The translations under genes were made by a program, and so were the position numbers. Below, piece after piece: positions 18,424-26,080 of a DNA stretch of 42,872 nt (position 1 is the first letter of the stretch; each line of letters opens with the position of its first letter). The stretch covers positions 1 through 42,872 of the forward strand of contig NZ_JADKMA010000038.1 of the NCBI RefSeq assembly GCF_017676365.1, given 5' to 3'. The stretch comes from Streptomyces oryzae (GTDB taxonomy: Bacteria; Actinomycetota; Actinomycetes; Streptomycetales; Streptomycetaceae). Under the pieces are notes generated by a model. The model was not told where the DNA came from, did no database searches, and saw only the letters and a list, made by a program, of their open reading frames with translations.

Positions 18424-18461
18424 TTAACATCGGCGAAACAGATGGGTCATGCTGGAGAAAT
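18424..18461 (+). promoter_or_regulatory. GlnR operator upstream of glnA
   Basis: Four half-boxes in the exact GlnR arrangement, each separated by 6 bp: TTAAC (18424-18428), GAAAC (18435-18439), GTCAT (18446-18450) and GAAAT (18457-18461). The Streptomyces GlnR consensus is gTnAC-n6-GaAAC repeated. The site lies 100 bp before the glnA start, consistent with nitrogen-responsive control by GlnR. Confidence 0.85.
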
Positions 18462-18560
18462 GGCACCTGCCTATGGTCGGCCACCAGGCGTGCGGCGCCA
18501 CCGTGCCCGCACCCGGAGCCGGAGCAAGCCCGTCCCGACGCGGCGGGACTAGGAGGATGG

Positions 18561-19976
18561 ATGTTCCAGAACGCCGACGAGGCTAAGAAGTACATCGCGG
18601 ACAACGACGTCAAATACATCGACGTCCGCTTCTGCGACCTGCCCGGCGTCATGCAGCACTTCGCCGTTCCGGCGGAGGCCTTCGACCCCGCCGAGAGCCT
18701 GATGTTCGACGGCTCCTCGATCCGCGGCTTCCAGGCCATCCACGAGTCCGACATGGCTCTGGTCCCGGACCTGTCGACCGCCCGGGTGGACCCGTTCCGC
18801 TCCGAGAAGCACCTCAACATCAACTTCTTCATCCACGACCCGATCACCGGTGAGCAGTACAGCCGTGACCCGCGGAACGTGGCCAAGAAGGCCGAGGCGT
18901 ATCTCGCCTCCTCCGGCATCGCCGACACCGCGTTCTTCGGTCCCGAGGCGGAGTTCTACGTATTCGACAGCGCCCGCTTCGAGACCACCGCGAACCGCTC
19001 CTTCTACGAGATCGACTCCGAGGCGGGCGCCTGGAACACCGGCGCTCTCGAGGACGGCGGCAACCGCGGCTACAAGGTCCGTTACAAGGGCGGCTACTTC
19101 CCGGCCCCGCCGGTCGACCACTTCGCCGACCTGCGCGCCGAGATCTCCTCCGAGCTGATCCGCGCGGGCCTCCAGGTCGAGCGCCAGCACCACGAGGTGG
19201 GCACCGCGGGCCAGGCGGAGATCAACTACAAGTTCAACACGCTGCTGGCCGCGGCCGACGACCTGATGCTGTTCAAGTACATCGTCAAGAACACGGCCTG
19301 GCGCAACGGCAAGACCGCCACCTTCATGCCCAAGCCGATCTTCGGCGACAACGGCTCCGGCATGCACGTCCACCAGTCCCTGTGGGCCGGCGGCGACCCC
19401 CTCTTCTACGACGAGCAGGGCTATGCGGGCCTCTCGGACACCGCCCGCTACTACATCGGCGGCATCCTGCGCCACGCCCCCTCCCTCCTGGCCTTCACCA
19501 ACCCGACGGTGAACTCCTACCACCGCCTGGTCCCCGGCTTCGAGGCCCCGGTCAACCTGGTCTACTCGCAGCGCAACCGCTCCGCCGCGATGCGTATCCC
19601 GATCACGGGCTCCAACCCGAAGGCCAAGCGCGTCGAGTTCCGCGCCCCGGACCCCTCGTCCAACCCCTACCTGGCCTTCTCCGCGCTCCTCCTGGCGGGC
19701 CTGGACGGCATCAAGAACAAGATCGAGCCCGCCGAGCCGATCGACAAGGACCTCTACGAGCTCGCCCCCGAAGAGCACGCGGACGTCCCCCAGGTCCCCA
19801 CCTCCCTCCCGGCCGTCCTGGACGCCCTGGAGGCCGACAACGAGTACCTCCAGGCCGGCGGCGTCTTCACCTCCGACCTGATCGAGACCTGGATCGACTA
19901 CAAGCGCACCAACGAAATCGCCCCCATGCAGCTCCGCCCCCACCCGCACGAGTTCGAGCTGTACTTCGACATCTAG
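18561..19976 (+). CDS. glnA: glutamine synthetase type I
   Basis: A 471-aa glutamine synthetase (ATP + glutamate + ammonia to glutamine), a dodecameric cytosolic enzyme central to nitrogen assimilation. Visible motifs are [39 protein letters not shown] and [20 protein letters not shown]. The segment [12 protein letters not shown] carries the Tyr that GlnE adenylylates in GSI-beta enzymes. AGGAGG precedes ATG 18561 by about 4 bp. The upstream 358-bp region carries the GlnR site. The protein ends in FELYFDI, and the DNA encoding that tail is also found 5.9 kb downstream, so this gene end appears to serve as an integration site. Confidence 0.97.
   Translation: MFQNADEAKKYIADNDVKYIDVRFCDLPGVMQHFAVPAEAFDPAESLMFDGSSIRGFQAIHESDMALVPDLSTARVDPFRSEKHLNINFFIHDPITGEQYSRDPRNVAKKAEAYLASSGIADTAFFGPEAEFYVFDSARFETTANRSFYEIDSEAGAWNTGALEDGGNRGYKVRYKGGYFPAPPVDHFADLRAEISSELIRAGLQVERQHHEVGTAGQAEINYKFNTLLAAADDLMLFKYIVKNTAWRNGKTATFMPKPIFGDNGSGMHVHQSLWAGGDPLFYDEQGYAGLSDTARYYIGGILRHAPSLLAFTNPTVNSYHRLVPGFEAPVNLVYSQRNRSAAMRIPITGSNPKAKRVEFRAPDPSSNPYLAFSALLLAGLDGIKNKIEPAEPIDKDLYELAPEEHADVPQVPTSLPAVLDALEADNEYLQAGGVFTSDLIETWIDYKRTNEIAPMQLRPHPHEFELYFDI
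19958..19975 (+). repeat. direct repeat, left copy: glnA 3'-end attachment-like site
   Basis: GCTGTACTTCGACATCTA covers the last glnA codons and two bases of the stop. It recurs exactly, in the same orientation, at 25866-25883. Identity also includes a TTC two bases further upstream, so the pattern is TTC-NN-(18 bp). Proposed attL of an island. Confidence 0.75.
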
Positions 19977-20019
19977 AAACTAGAACTCGAACTCGGCGAG
20001 TAGTTGGCCGAAGGACCCC

Positions 20020-20062
20020 CGAGCGTCTACCTCCAGCTGGTCCCGCTGGAGGTAGACGCTCG
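20020..20062 (+). terminator. terminator after glnA
   Basis: A perfect 18-bp stem: arms 20020-20037 (CGAGCGTCTACCTCCAGC) and 20045-20062, loop TGGTCCC. It sits 44 bp past the glnA stop and before the convergent 590-aa gene, so it can act in both directions. It falls inside the proposed island. Confidence 0.85.
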
Positions 20063-20099
20063 ATCCGCTCGTAGGGCCTGGTCGCCGTCGGCTGCGGAC

Positions 20100-21872
20100 T
20101 CAGTCTCCCTCCGGCGTTACCCACCATGGATCGTATTCGCGCACGAGTGGCTGGGTAACTGGATGGTGGCGCAATCCGTGAGGCCCTGAAACGGTGGCTT
20201 CGGGCATGTCGATAAGCCAGTCCAGTACTGCGTCGGACTGCAGGTCCGGGTGTTCCAAGTCGTCGATCAAGGCGTCAGGACCACGGCAGTCGTATGGCTG
20301 TGGCAGCGAGAAGCCAGCTTCTACAGCATCGCGGACGATCTCTTCACAGATGGCGCGCCACCGCCCTTGTCCCCACCAATGGCATGTGTAGCTGGTCGAG
20401 CCACCGATCGTCATGAGCCTCAAAGTGGTGTCCAGACCCAGAATTTCGCTGTCGAGGCGTTGCCATTTCCGGACCTGCTCACGCACCGTCGACTGCACCT
20501 CCGGCCATCCGTCGCCGAACAGGGAGGAGATGGTTCGACCGTTGGGGAGTTCCCAGTCCGTATCAGTCAGTGACTGCTCGATCCCGCCCCAGTCGATACC
20601 TTCGTACGGGCAGACATGAGGCAGCACCGCGCGAGTCACCGCAATGTCCACTCGAGCCATCAGCACGTCCGAGGACAGATGGTGAGTCTCCACAGCCGTT
20701 TCATTGCGCCAGCACCAGGCCGCGATACCCAGAGCGGCCCCATCGGGCACCGGATCCGGGTGCACGTTGCGGCCTGCCATTCCGACAACCCAGCGCAGAT
20801 AGGTGCTGAGATCAGGGTGCTGGACAGCTTCCTTGAGGACCTCCGCAACCGGGATGTTCCGATACGAGGCTGCCGGGCCGAAGAGGGACAGTAGCGATTT
20901 CGCTTCGAGCGCCTCTGCGGCTTCTGGATCAGCCCCCTCCGCCACACGGACGCGAGTTGCATCCAGCAATCCCATCGCGCCAGCTCGACGTCGGACCGTC
21001 GTGACGGCCTCGTCGCCCCGGAGGGTGACCGTGAGTTCGACCTCTTCATCGAGTGCGGAAGAAGATACCGGGAAGTCGCCGCATACGTCTTCGTAGGGAA
21101 GAAACCGGAGGCGGTTCTCGCGCGGGTAGTACTCGACATCCAGTGCGGCGTTGGTACGCCACAGCGTGGCGGAGAGCATTTGGCCACTTTCGGCATCCCA
21201 GCCCGAATCATATTCGTCCGGGACTTCCCAGCCGGCCCAGTCGAGCGGGCTGAGTACTTCCATGAGCCGGTCTACGTACTCGCCCCACTGATCGGCGTCC
21301 GGGGGACCTGCTTGTCTCTCGGGTACTGCTTGGCTGCTCAGCTTGCCGATGAGAGCTGCCGCACGTCGGCTGAAGAGGGATTCGGCCGACTCACCTTCCT
21401 CCGGGGTGACACCGGTGAGACTGTTGAGGTACGCCGAATCGTCTGCCAGTTCCTGCTTGCGGCAGCGTGCGCACAAGTATCTGAAGGACTTGCCCCACTT
21501 GGCGGAGTAGCGCGTCAGTGACCGGCGCTCTCGGCAGTCCCGACACGGCCCGTAGCCTTTCTTGGGCCACCACAGCCACCAGTCGCCGTCGTACTCGCCG
21601 GGCGCGGGCACGATCCCGCGGCCCAGTAGGGCTTCGGCAAGTGCCTCGAGGCTGCCGCCGTTCCTGCGAGGCATCTTGGCGTGCAGCTGGTCATGCGCCG
21701 CAAGCAGTTCGTCGTCCGTGACCGCCTCTTTTCCCTGTAAGCGGCGCCGCACGGATACTGCTGCGGCGAGGGCCTGGACGGCGGGATCATCTCGTCGAAG
21801 TGACTGCCTGTTGCTGTCCCCGACGACCATCGCCTCGTCGACATCGGCTTCTGTGACTTTGGTGCTCTCCAT
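20100..21872 (-). CDS. large protein with zinc-ribbon-like cysteines, function unknown
   Basis: A 590-aa protein I do not recognise. Residues about 95-145 contain a tryptophan-rich stretch (WWLWWPKKGYG) followed by CRDC, about 23 residues, then CARC, an arrangement expected for a zinc ribbon. The rest is mostly acidic with many Trp residues, including CPYEGIDWGGIEQSL, SYTCHWWGQGRWRAICEE, and a C terminus YDPWWVTPEGD. There is no signal peptide or membrane segment. The base composition is visibly less GC-rich than the flanking core genes. It lies downstream of, and on the same strand as, the 457-aa gene, separated by 176 bp containing a large hairpin. The start ATG at 21870-21872 has a poorly spaced GGAG; ATG 21830 is an alternative. 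Probable island cargo. Confidence 0.7.
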   Translation of the reverse strand: MESTKVTEADVDEAMVVGDSNRQSLRRDDPAVQALAAAVSVRRRLQGKEAVTDDELLAAHDQLHAKMPRRNGGSLEALAEALLGRGIVPAPGEYDGDWWLWWPKKGYGPCRDCRERRSLTRYSAKWGKSFRYLCARCRKQELADDSAYLNSLTGVTPEEGESAESLFSRRAAALIGKLSSQAVPERQAGPPDADQWGEYVDRLMEVLSPLDWAGWEVPDEYDSGWDAESGQMLSATLWRTNAALDVEYYPRENRLRFLPYEDVCGDFPVSSSALDEEVELTVTLRGDEAVTTVRRRAGAMGLLDATRVRVAEGADPEAAEALEAKSLLSLFGPAASYRNIPVAEVLKEAVQHPDLSTYLRWVVGMAGRNVHPDPVPDGAALGIAAWCWRNETAVETHHLSSDVLMARVDIAVTRAVLPHVCPYEGIDWGGIEQSLTDTDWELPNGRTISSLFGDGWPEVQSTVREQVRKWQRLDSEILGLDTTLRLMTIGGSTSYTCHWWGQGRWRAICEEIVRDAVEAGFSLPQPYDCRGPDALIDDLEHPDLQSDAVLDWLIDMPEATVSGPHGLRHHPVTQPLVREYDPWWVTPEGD

Positions 21873-21914
21873 GCTCCAGAGCTTACGAGCGACCTCTGAC
21901 GGACCTTAAGCCAG

Positions 21915-21980
21915 TGAGATCTTTCAGCGTTGCTCCTCACATGGCGTGGGCAGCTGGAGCAGCAACGCTGAATGATCTCA
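21915..21980 (-). other. large hairpin between the 457-aa and 590-aa genes
   Basis: A bipartite stem. TGAGATC (21915-21921) pairs with GATCTCA (21974-21980), then after a 2x2 internal loop TCAGCGTTGCT (21924-21934) pairs with AGCAACGCTGA (21961-21971), leaving a 26-nt loop. It is a potential attenuator, terminator or structured leader. There is no T-tract on either strand. Confidence 0.6.
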
Positions 21981-22048
21981 GTCTCCGACGTGGCCATCAG
22001 CGCGCGGACATGCTGGTCCTGGTCCACGCACCACTTCTGTTCGCCTTC

Positions 22049-23422
22049 TTAGGGGAGAACACGCAAAGCCATGACGGTGCCGTCCTCGCCGAAGGAGACC
22101 GGGCCCCACCCTGGAGCGGTCGCATCACTCGGCAGCGTGGGGCGGAGGTCATATGCCCGGCGCCGGTACGCCTCGACTTTCCCTCCAATCAGAAGCTGGT
22201 ACAGGTCCTCTGCGAGCCCTGAGAACGCCTCGACGCGGATCCCGTTCAACCTGAAAACCTGGTCGGTGCCGAAGAAGTGTGTCGTGCCGAAGCGGTGATC
22301 TGTGTCCCGCACGCTGGATGATCCCGCGAATGTTCGCTGTTCGTATTGCTTGCGGCCCTGATCGCTGGTCAAGTACTGAGCGATCTCTGTGCCGGCGCCG
22401 GCGAACGCCAGTTGACCTGCGGCACCTGTTCGGGCAAGTACTTGACCGAACCATGCGCGGTCCTTCCGTGGAATGAGAAAGCCGTCGTGGAAACTCTCCT
22501 TGCCAGCGAGGGCCGGGACTCTCACAGAGTTGACGTAGGGAGGGTTCCGCTTCGATGGCACGGTGTCTGCACTATCGCTTCCTGTGGCCGGTCGCTGAGG
22601 TAACAGCCCCTGACCGGGTGCCTGCAGAGCGTTGATGGTGATGCCCTCCTTGGCCAGCAGCTCGGTGGACATCAGCAGGCAGGGTGTGGTGTTCCACTCG
22701 GCGAGGTGGAAATGTTCGGCACGCTCACTGGCCCTGGCCAGCTGCTTGAAGGCTGAGCGGTCGGTCTTCCCTGTGCGCTTGGGCGCCTTCTGGTGATTTC
22801 CGTTGGTCGTCACCACGAACAACCGGGATGGTTCGCCGGGCTTCCATGCCTCGATGAAGAAGTCCGGTCGTGGTCGAGCACCCAGGGAAGGCCGCGGGTC
22901 GGAGCGCCCGAAACCAGCCAGCAATACCGCCTCGGCGTCGACAGTCGAGACCAGGTGATCCGGGAAGCGGGCCCGCACTGTGCGCTCCGCGATTGCGAGC
23001 CCGAGTGCGCGCCCCAACTCCCGGGCCTGCATGGCCCTGTAGGAGAGTTCTGGGTTCTGCCCCTCCTCGGTGAGGGCCAGGTATCCGCTGGCACCGGCTC
23101 CCAGGGCCTGGCAGTACTTCAGGGCCTGCCAGTGCTCGGCCAAGCCTCTGCCGCGCCCATGACGAGCCAGAGTGGCGGCTCGTGCGAAGACGCCGAGCAA
23201 CCACCAAGGCGTGGTGGTGAGATCGTTCCGTTCGTCGGTGGACAGCGGTTCAAGCCCGGGTTTTCGAGGAACTCGTTCCTCCTCGCCTCGCTCGCGTGCA
23301 CGTTTGCGGGCGATAGCTGTGGCTGCCTTGTCGGTGTCCATCACCAGCGAGGCTGTCGAATTGACGCGTACGGGGAACCGGCGGCGCAACAGTGCGAGGA
23401 TGCGTTCTGCAGGTACTGACAT
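22049..23422 (-). CDS. hypothetical protein, possible PD-(D/E)xK-like nuclease
   Basis: A 457-aa cytosolic protein with no firm assignment. The N terminus (ERILALLRRRFPVRV) is basic, and residues about 70-130 are helical (WWLLGVFARAATLARHGRG). The segment RPRPDFFIEAWKPGEPSRLF (about residues 183-202) followed by VVTTNGNHQ has the hydrophobic strand, acidic residue and polar turn layout of PD-(D/E)xK nuclease folds, but the catalytic Lys is not evident, so this is a weak inference. A later stretch (WNTTPCLLMSTELLAKEGITINAL) is well ordered. No Shine-Dalgarno precedes the ATG at 23420-23422. It is probably the first gene of a two-gene unit with the 590-aa protein. Composition is lower in GC than the host core. 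Confidence 0.65.
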   Translation of the reverse strand: MSVPAERILALLRRRFPVRVNSTASLVMDTDKAATAIARKRARERGEEERVPRKPGLEPLSTDERNDLTTTPWWLLGVFARAATLARHGRGRGLAEHWQALKYCQALGAGASGYLALTEEGQNPELSYRAMQARELGRALGLAIAERTVRARFPDHLVSTVDAEAVLLAGFGRSDPRPSLGARPRPDFFIEAWKPGEPSRLFVVTTNGNHQKAPKRTGKTDRSAFKQLARASERAEHFHLAEWNTTPCLLMSTELLAKEGITINALQAPGQGLLPQRPATGSDSADTVPSKRNPPYVNSVRVPALAGKESFHDGFLIPRKDRAWFGQVLARTGAAGQLAFAGAGTEIAQYLTSDQGRKQYEQRTFAGSSSVRDTDHRFGTTHFFGTDQVFRLNGIRVEAFSGLAEDLYQLLIGGKVEAYRRRAYDLRPTLPSDATAPGWGPVSFGEDGTVMALRVLP

Positions 23423-23882
23423 GGTGTGTCACGGTATGGAGGGGGGAGCGGGCGCACGCAAGTGCGCATGGGCGCCCAGAGGTTTCCCTGCAGGCTGACT
23501 GCTGCTCGGACGGTGGCACTCCTGTCCGCAGCCCTCGGCGGGTGCACAGCGTGCACCCCTTGTGCGCCAGGCCCGTCATCAAGTCCGCGTATCCGCAGGA
23601 CAGAATGGCTTCCCTGCTAGGTGACCTCCTGCTGTACTTCGACCTCCAAGCGGGTCGGGTGACCTTGGCCGGAGCCTTGGAAGTCGATTTTGACCTGCGG
23701 AACCACGTCTCAGTGTCTCTCGTGGATACTTCGGTTTTCAGGACCGCACCCAGTGTGGCCCGGTCGGCCGAAATGCCTGATGCAGCGTCAGTAATTGCTG
23801 GTGGGGTCGCTGTCCCGAGTGGGGCCGTGATCCCCACCGCTTCGCAAGCGCCTGAAGGTCTTCCTGCCGCTGGGCAGTCCTG
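23423..23882. other. 460-bp stretch without a confident gene
   Basis: Open frames exist on both strands (for example a plus-strand frame through MASLLGDLLLYFDLQ from 23605), but none has a convincing start, Shine-Dalgarno and codon pattern. It contains the near-copy of the glnA end at 23631 and the promoter region of the 457-aa gene. It may be decayed sequence at a junction between two inserted segments. Confidence 0.4.
23631..23648 (+). repeat. imperfect third copy of the glnA-end repeat
   Basis: GCTGTACTTCGACCTCCA matches GCTGTACTTCGACATCTA at 16 of 18 positions, in the same orientation as the outer copies, and roughly divides the proposed island. It may be an internal attachment site from stepwise insertion. 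Chance similarity to a Tyr-Phe-Asp coding stretch is possible. Confidence 0.4.
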
Positions 23883-24086
23883 TCACTGGCCGCGGAGCCA
23901 GATGTCCAGCCAGGCAACAGCGGCCCGCCCGACGCCGAAAGCCACTCCCTTGGCGGCGTTGGCGGACAGCTCACGGGGGGCGTGTGAGGCACGGTCAGCG
24001 GTAGTCATCCGACGGAGCGTCTGCGCGCGGAAAAGAGATCGGACACGGGCTGCTCGGCTCCGAGACGGGGTCGCTTTCTTTGTCAT
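23883..24086 (-). CDS. small basic hypothetical protein
   Basis: A 67-aa protein starting MTKKATPSRSRAARVRSLFR and ending in an amphipathic helix (ANAAKGVAFGVGRAAVAWLD, then IWLRGQ). The N-terminal half is strongly basic; the C-terminal half could contact a membrane or a partner. Codon choice is reasonable for the host, which is why I call it despite lacking a Shine-Dalgarno. The start ATG overlaps the palindrome TGCACT-A-AGTGCA, suggesting a leaderless, autoregulated transcript. It is divergent from the HTH-WD40 gene across 195 bp, so the two may share control. Not recognised as any family. Confidence 0.5.
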   Translation of the reverse strand: MTKKATPSRSRAARVRSLFRAQTLRRMTTADRASHAPRELSANAAKGVAFGVGRAAVAWLDIWLRGQ

Positions 24087-24147
24087 GCACTAAGTGCACC
24101 GCCACAGCGACGCCGGGTCCCAGAGCTGCGAAAGAACTCGTACGAGT
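24086..24147. promoter_or_regulatory. two palindromes upstream of the 67-aa gene
   Basis: TGCACT-A-AGTGCA (24086-24098) overlaps the ATG of the 67-aa gene, and the perfect 12-bp palindrome ACTCGTACGAGT lies at 24136-24147, both in the divergent intergenic region. They are plausible operators for a dimeric regulator, perhaps the HTH-WD40 protein; no binding is shown. Confidence 0.45.
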
Positions 24148-24194
24148 CTGGCTGCTACCGCGAAGGCACCACGAGCTGGAGGAGTTTCATGCTT

Positions 24195-24257
24195 CTTCGG
24201 CGACCTGCGGTCTCCTTCGCAAACCTTCGGCGAACTTCGCCCATGTGGCTCTAGCAT
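24195..24257 (+). promoter_or_regulatory. promoter of HTH-WD40 gene with paired direct repeats
   Basis: CTTCGGCGACCT (24195-24206) and CTTCGGCGAACT (24225-24236) match at 11 of 12 bases and start exactly 30 bp apart, about three helical turns. They end 15 bp before a good -10, TAGCAT (24252-24257), overlapping the expected -35. Position and phasing suggest an operator for repression or autoregulation. Confidence 0.5.
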
Positions 24258-24281
24258 GTGCCCGATGAGGGAAGGGAGCCC

Positions 24282-25664
24282 ATGGAGCACGACATTGAAA
24301 TGCAGACGGAGTTAGAAGCATGGGCCAAGGATCTGCAGCAACTCCGCATCGAAGCTGGCGAGCCCACTCTGGCGCAGATCGCGGCGCGGGCGCCCAAAAA
24401 TCGGCCGTTGTCGGCCTCTGGTGTCAGTGAGGTCCTCAACGGTAAGAGGCTGCCCACATACGACTTTTGCCTGGCTCTTGTCCGTGTGATGCTGACCTAC
24501 CCCGGGGACCCCGCGCCATACCATGACAAGCGGCTGGCCGAATGGCGTGAACGCTGGCAGCGTCTCAAGAAGCTGGAGGCGAATCAGAAGAGCCGCTGGC
24601 GCCGGGGTGGCCAGGGTGCCCCGGTAGCTGGTCGCCCTCTCGCACCAGACAGCGGGATAGCTGGCCGAATGCTGCTGAGTGCCCTGAACCAGGGGCGCGG
24701 ACTGGAGATCGGCCCGCTGAAGCAGGAACGCTGGGCCGGCATGGAGGCAGTGGCGTTCTCTCCGGACGGAAGCGTCCTGGCCGCCGATTACCGTGGGCAG
24801 GTACGAGCGTGGGATCTCGCCGCAGACGCTTTCCCATCGGGGGACACTGCCAGAGAACTCGGCGGACGATCCGACCATTCCGTCGAGTCCTTGGCGTTCT
24901 CGCCGAACGGGGGCTTGCTGGCAATCTGCTATTCCAGTGGCACCACTCGCCTGTGGGATGTGCGTGCCCGAACGCGGGTGGGCAAAGCCTTGACCGGTCA
25001 GGAGGGCCTACGCACCGTAGAGTTTGCTCCCGACGGGCGTCATATGGCTGCCGCAGGAAGGACCTTGCGGGTGTGGGATGTCACGGATCCTGCGCAGCCG
25101 CGCCGGGTCGGAAAGTGGCTCAGCCAGCCGTATACCACCACGGCGATGGCGTTCTCCCCAAGCGGCCGACTTGCCGTCGCTCTGGCCCTTGACGGAGAAA
25201 ACGGAGGTGTTCGCTTCTTGGAGCCGTCCACTGGCGAGGAGACTGGCGAGGAAGTCGTCGGGCATCGGACACCGGTCACGGCTCTGGCTTTCTCACCCGA
25301 CGGCCGATATCTCGCCACGGCTGGCGAGGACACCACGGTCAGGCTCTGGGACGCATCGACCCGGAAGGAATCCGGTAATCCTCTCAAGGGCCACGACGGC
25401 CCAGTTACTGCCCTCGCGTTCTCGCCGGACAGCCGATGCTTGGCCACGGGCGGTGAAGACGCCACCGTGCAGGTCTGGGACACGATGACAAACGCACGGG
25501 TGGGCACGCCGCTGACGAGCCACACTGAGCCGATCAGAACGATTGCGTACTCACCTGACAGCCGTGTCCTGGCAACTGGCAGCGGCGACGGGATGCGCCT
25601 CTGGGTGCCTCCTCGGGATTCGGACCGACGGGAGGTCAGCGGCGCATGGACGGGGCCGTGGTAA
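24282..25664 (+). CDS. HTH domain fused to seven-repeat WD40 propeller
   Basis: A 460-aa protein. Residues about 5-70 form an XRE-like helix-turn-helix (LRIEAGEPTLAQIAARAPKN, then SASGVSEVLNGKRLPTYDF), and a basic linker runs to about 130. Seven WD40 units follow, each with an AFSPDG-like turn and mostly RLWD-like ends: MEAVAFSPDG, VESLAFSPNG, LRTVEFAPDG, TTAMAFSPSG, VTALAFSPDG, VTALAFSPDS and IRTIAYSPDS. That is enough for one closed propeller. Larger actinobacterial relatives place a STAND NTPase between the HTH and WD40 parts; no P-loop is visible here. GGAAGGGAG precedes ATG 24282 by about 4 bp; a GTG at 24258 is less likely. It is probably a DNA-binding sensor or scaffold; island cargo. 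Confidence 0.82.
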   Translation: MEHDIEMQTELEAWAKDLQQLRIEAGEPTLAQIAARAPKNRPLSASGVSEVLNGKRLPTYDFCLALVRVMLTYPGDPAPYHDKRLAEWRERWQRLKKLEANQKSRWRRGGQGAPVAGRPLAPDSGIAGRMLLSALNQGRGLEIGPLKQERWAGMEAVAFSPDGSVLAADYRGQVRAWDLAADAFPSGDTARELGGRSDHSVESLAFSPNGGLLAICYSSGTTRLWDVRARTRVGKALTGQEGLRTVEFAPDGRHMAAAGRTLRVWDVTDPAQPRRVGKWLSQPYTTTAMAFSPSGRLAVALALDGENGGVRFLEPSTGEETGEEVVGHRTPVTALAFSPDGRYLATAGEDTTVRLWDASTRKESGNPLKGHDGPVTALAFSPDSRCLATGGEDATVQVWDTMTNARVGTPLTSHTEPIRTIAYSPDSRVLATGSGDGMRLWVPPRDSDRREVSGAWTGPW

Positions 25665-25865
25665 TGCTGTGAATCGTGTCCCAAAGATCTGCTGGAAAGT
25701 GCTGCCCCGCCGCGTTGATAGGCGGCTTCGCCCTGGTGGCTCGCGCTCTTCAGTGGCGCGCGGCACGACACGAATCCCCTCCGCGGCCCTCTCCCGGCGG
25801 TGGGCACCCAATATGCACCCGCCTACCGCAGTGGGCCAGTCTGCGCAGATCAGGAGAATATTCCG
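25665..25865 (+). other. 201-bp non-coding stretch before the right repeat
   Basis: No integrase or excisionase remnant could be read in any frame. The plus-strand frame that reaches the right repeat ends in RLYFDI and stop, copying only the tail of glnA. Otherwise nothing was recognised. Confidence 0.4.
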
Positions 25866-25883
25866 GCTGTACTTCGACATCTA
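25866..25883 (+). repeat. direct repeat, right copy of the glnA 3' end
   Basis: GCTGTACTTCGACATCTA is identical to 19958-19975 and is followed by A, so it again makes a stop codon (TAA) after LYFDI. Proposed attR, or the displaced original glnA tail, bounding a 5.9-kb island. Confidence 0.75.
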
Positions 25884-26029
25884 AACCATCGAGCCGGGCT
25901 GGCTGCGAGAGGAGCCCGGAGCGGTCGGTGGCCGGCGGGGACGCTTCTTAGCGGTTCCCCTTGTTCCGGCGGCCTTCTGCACCTGTGCGCACCGGATTTG
26001 TACTGGGCAACGGTCGGCTGAGGATTGTC

Positions 26030-26080
26030 GGAAAGGCTGGGCTGCTGGCTCCTGGGCGGGAGCCGGCAGCCCCGGCCTTT
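26030..26080 (+). terminator. rho-independent-type terminator downstream of the right glnA repeat
   Basis: The core arms 26039-26052 and 26059-26072 pair over 14 bp with one G-T wobble around a 6-nt loop. The stem can extend outward through AAAGGC/GGCCTTT, and a CTTTCTGTGTG tail follows. No gene lies between the right repeat and this hairpin, so it may be the original glnA terminator displaced by insertion. Confidence 0.6.

Noticed and set aside
23392..24093. Plus-strand 233-codon frame across the 457-aa gene promoter and the 67-aa gene
   Set aside because: No Shine-Dalgarno or family. Its start is inside the neighbouring gene and codon bias is mixed. The region was left as unassigned.
19976..25866. 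Tyrosine or serine integrase, or a tRNA gene at the island edges
   Set aside because: No RHxRHY-type motif, serine recombinase N terminus or tRNA cloverleaf could be found near either repeat.
25543..25884. Frame ending in RLYFDI and stop at the right repeat, as a possible gene
   Set aside because: Its first part overlaps the WD40 gene out of frame. Only the last residues copy glnA, so it was treated as a repeat, not a gene.
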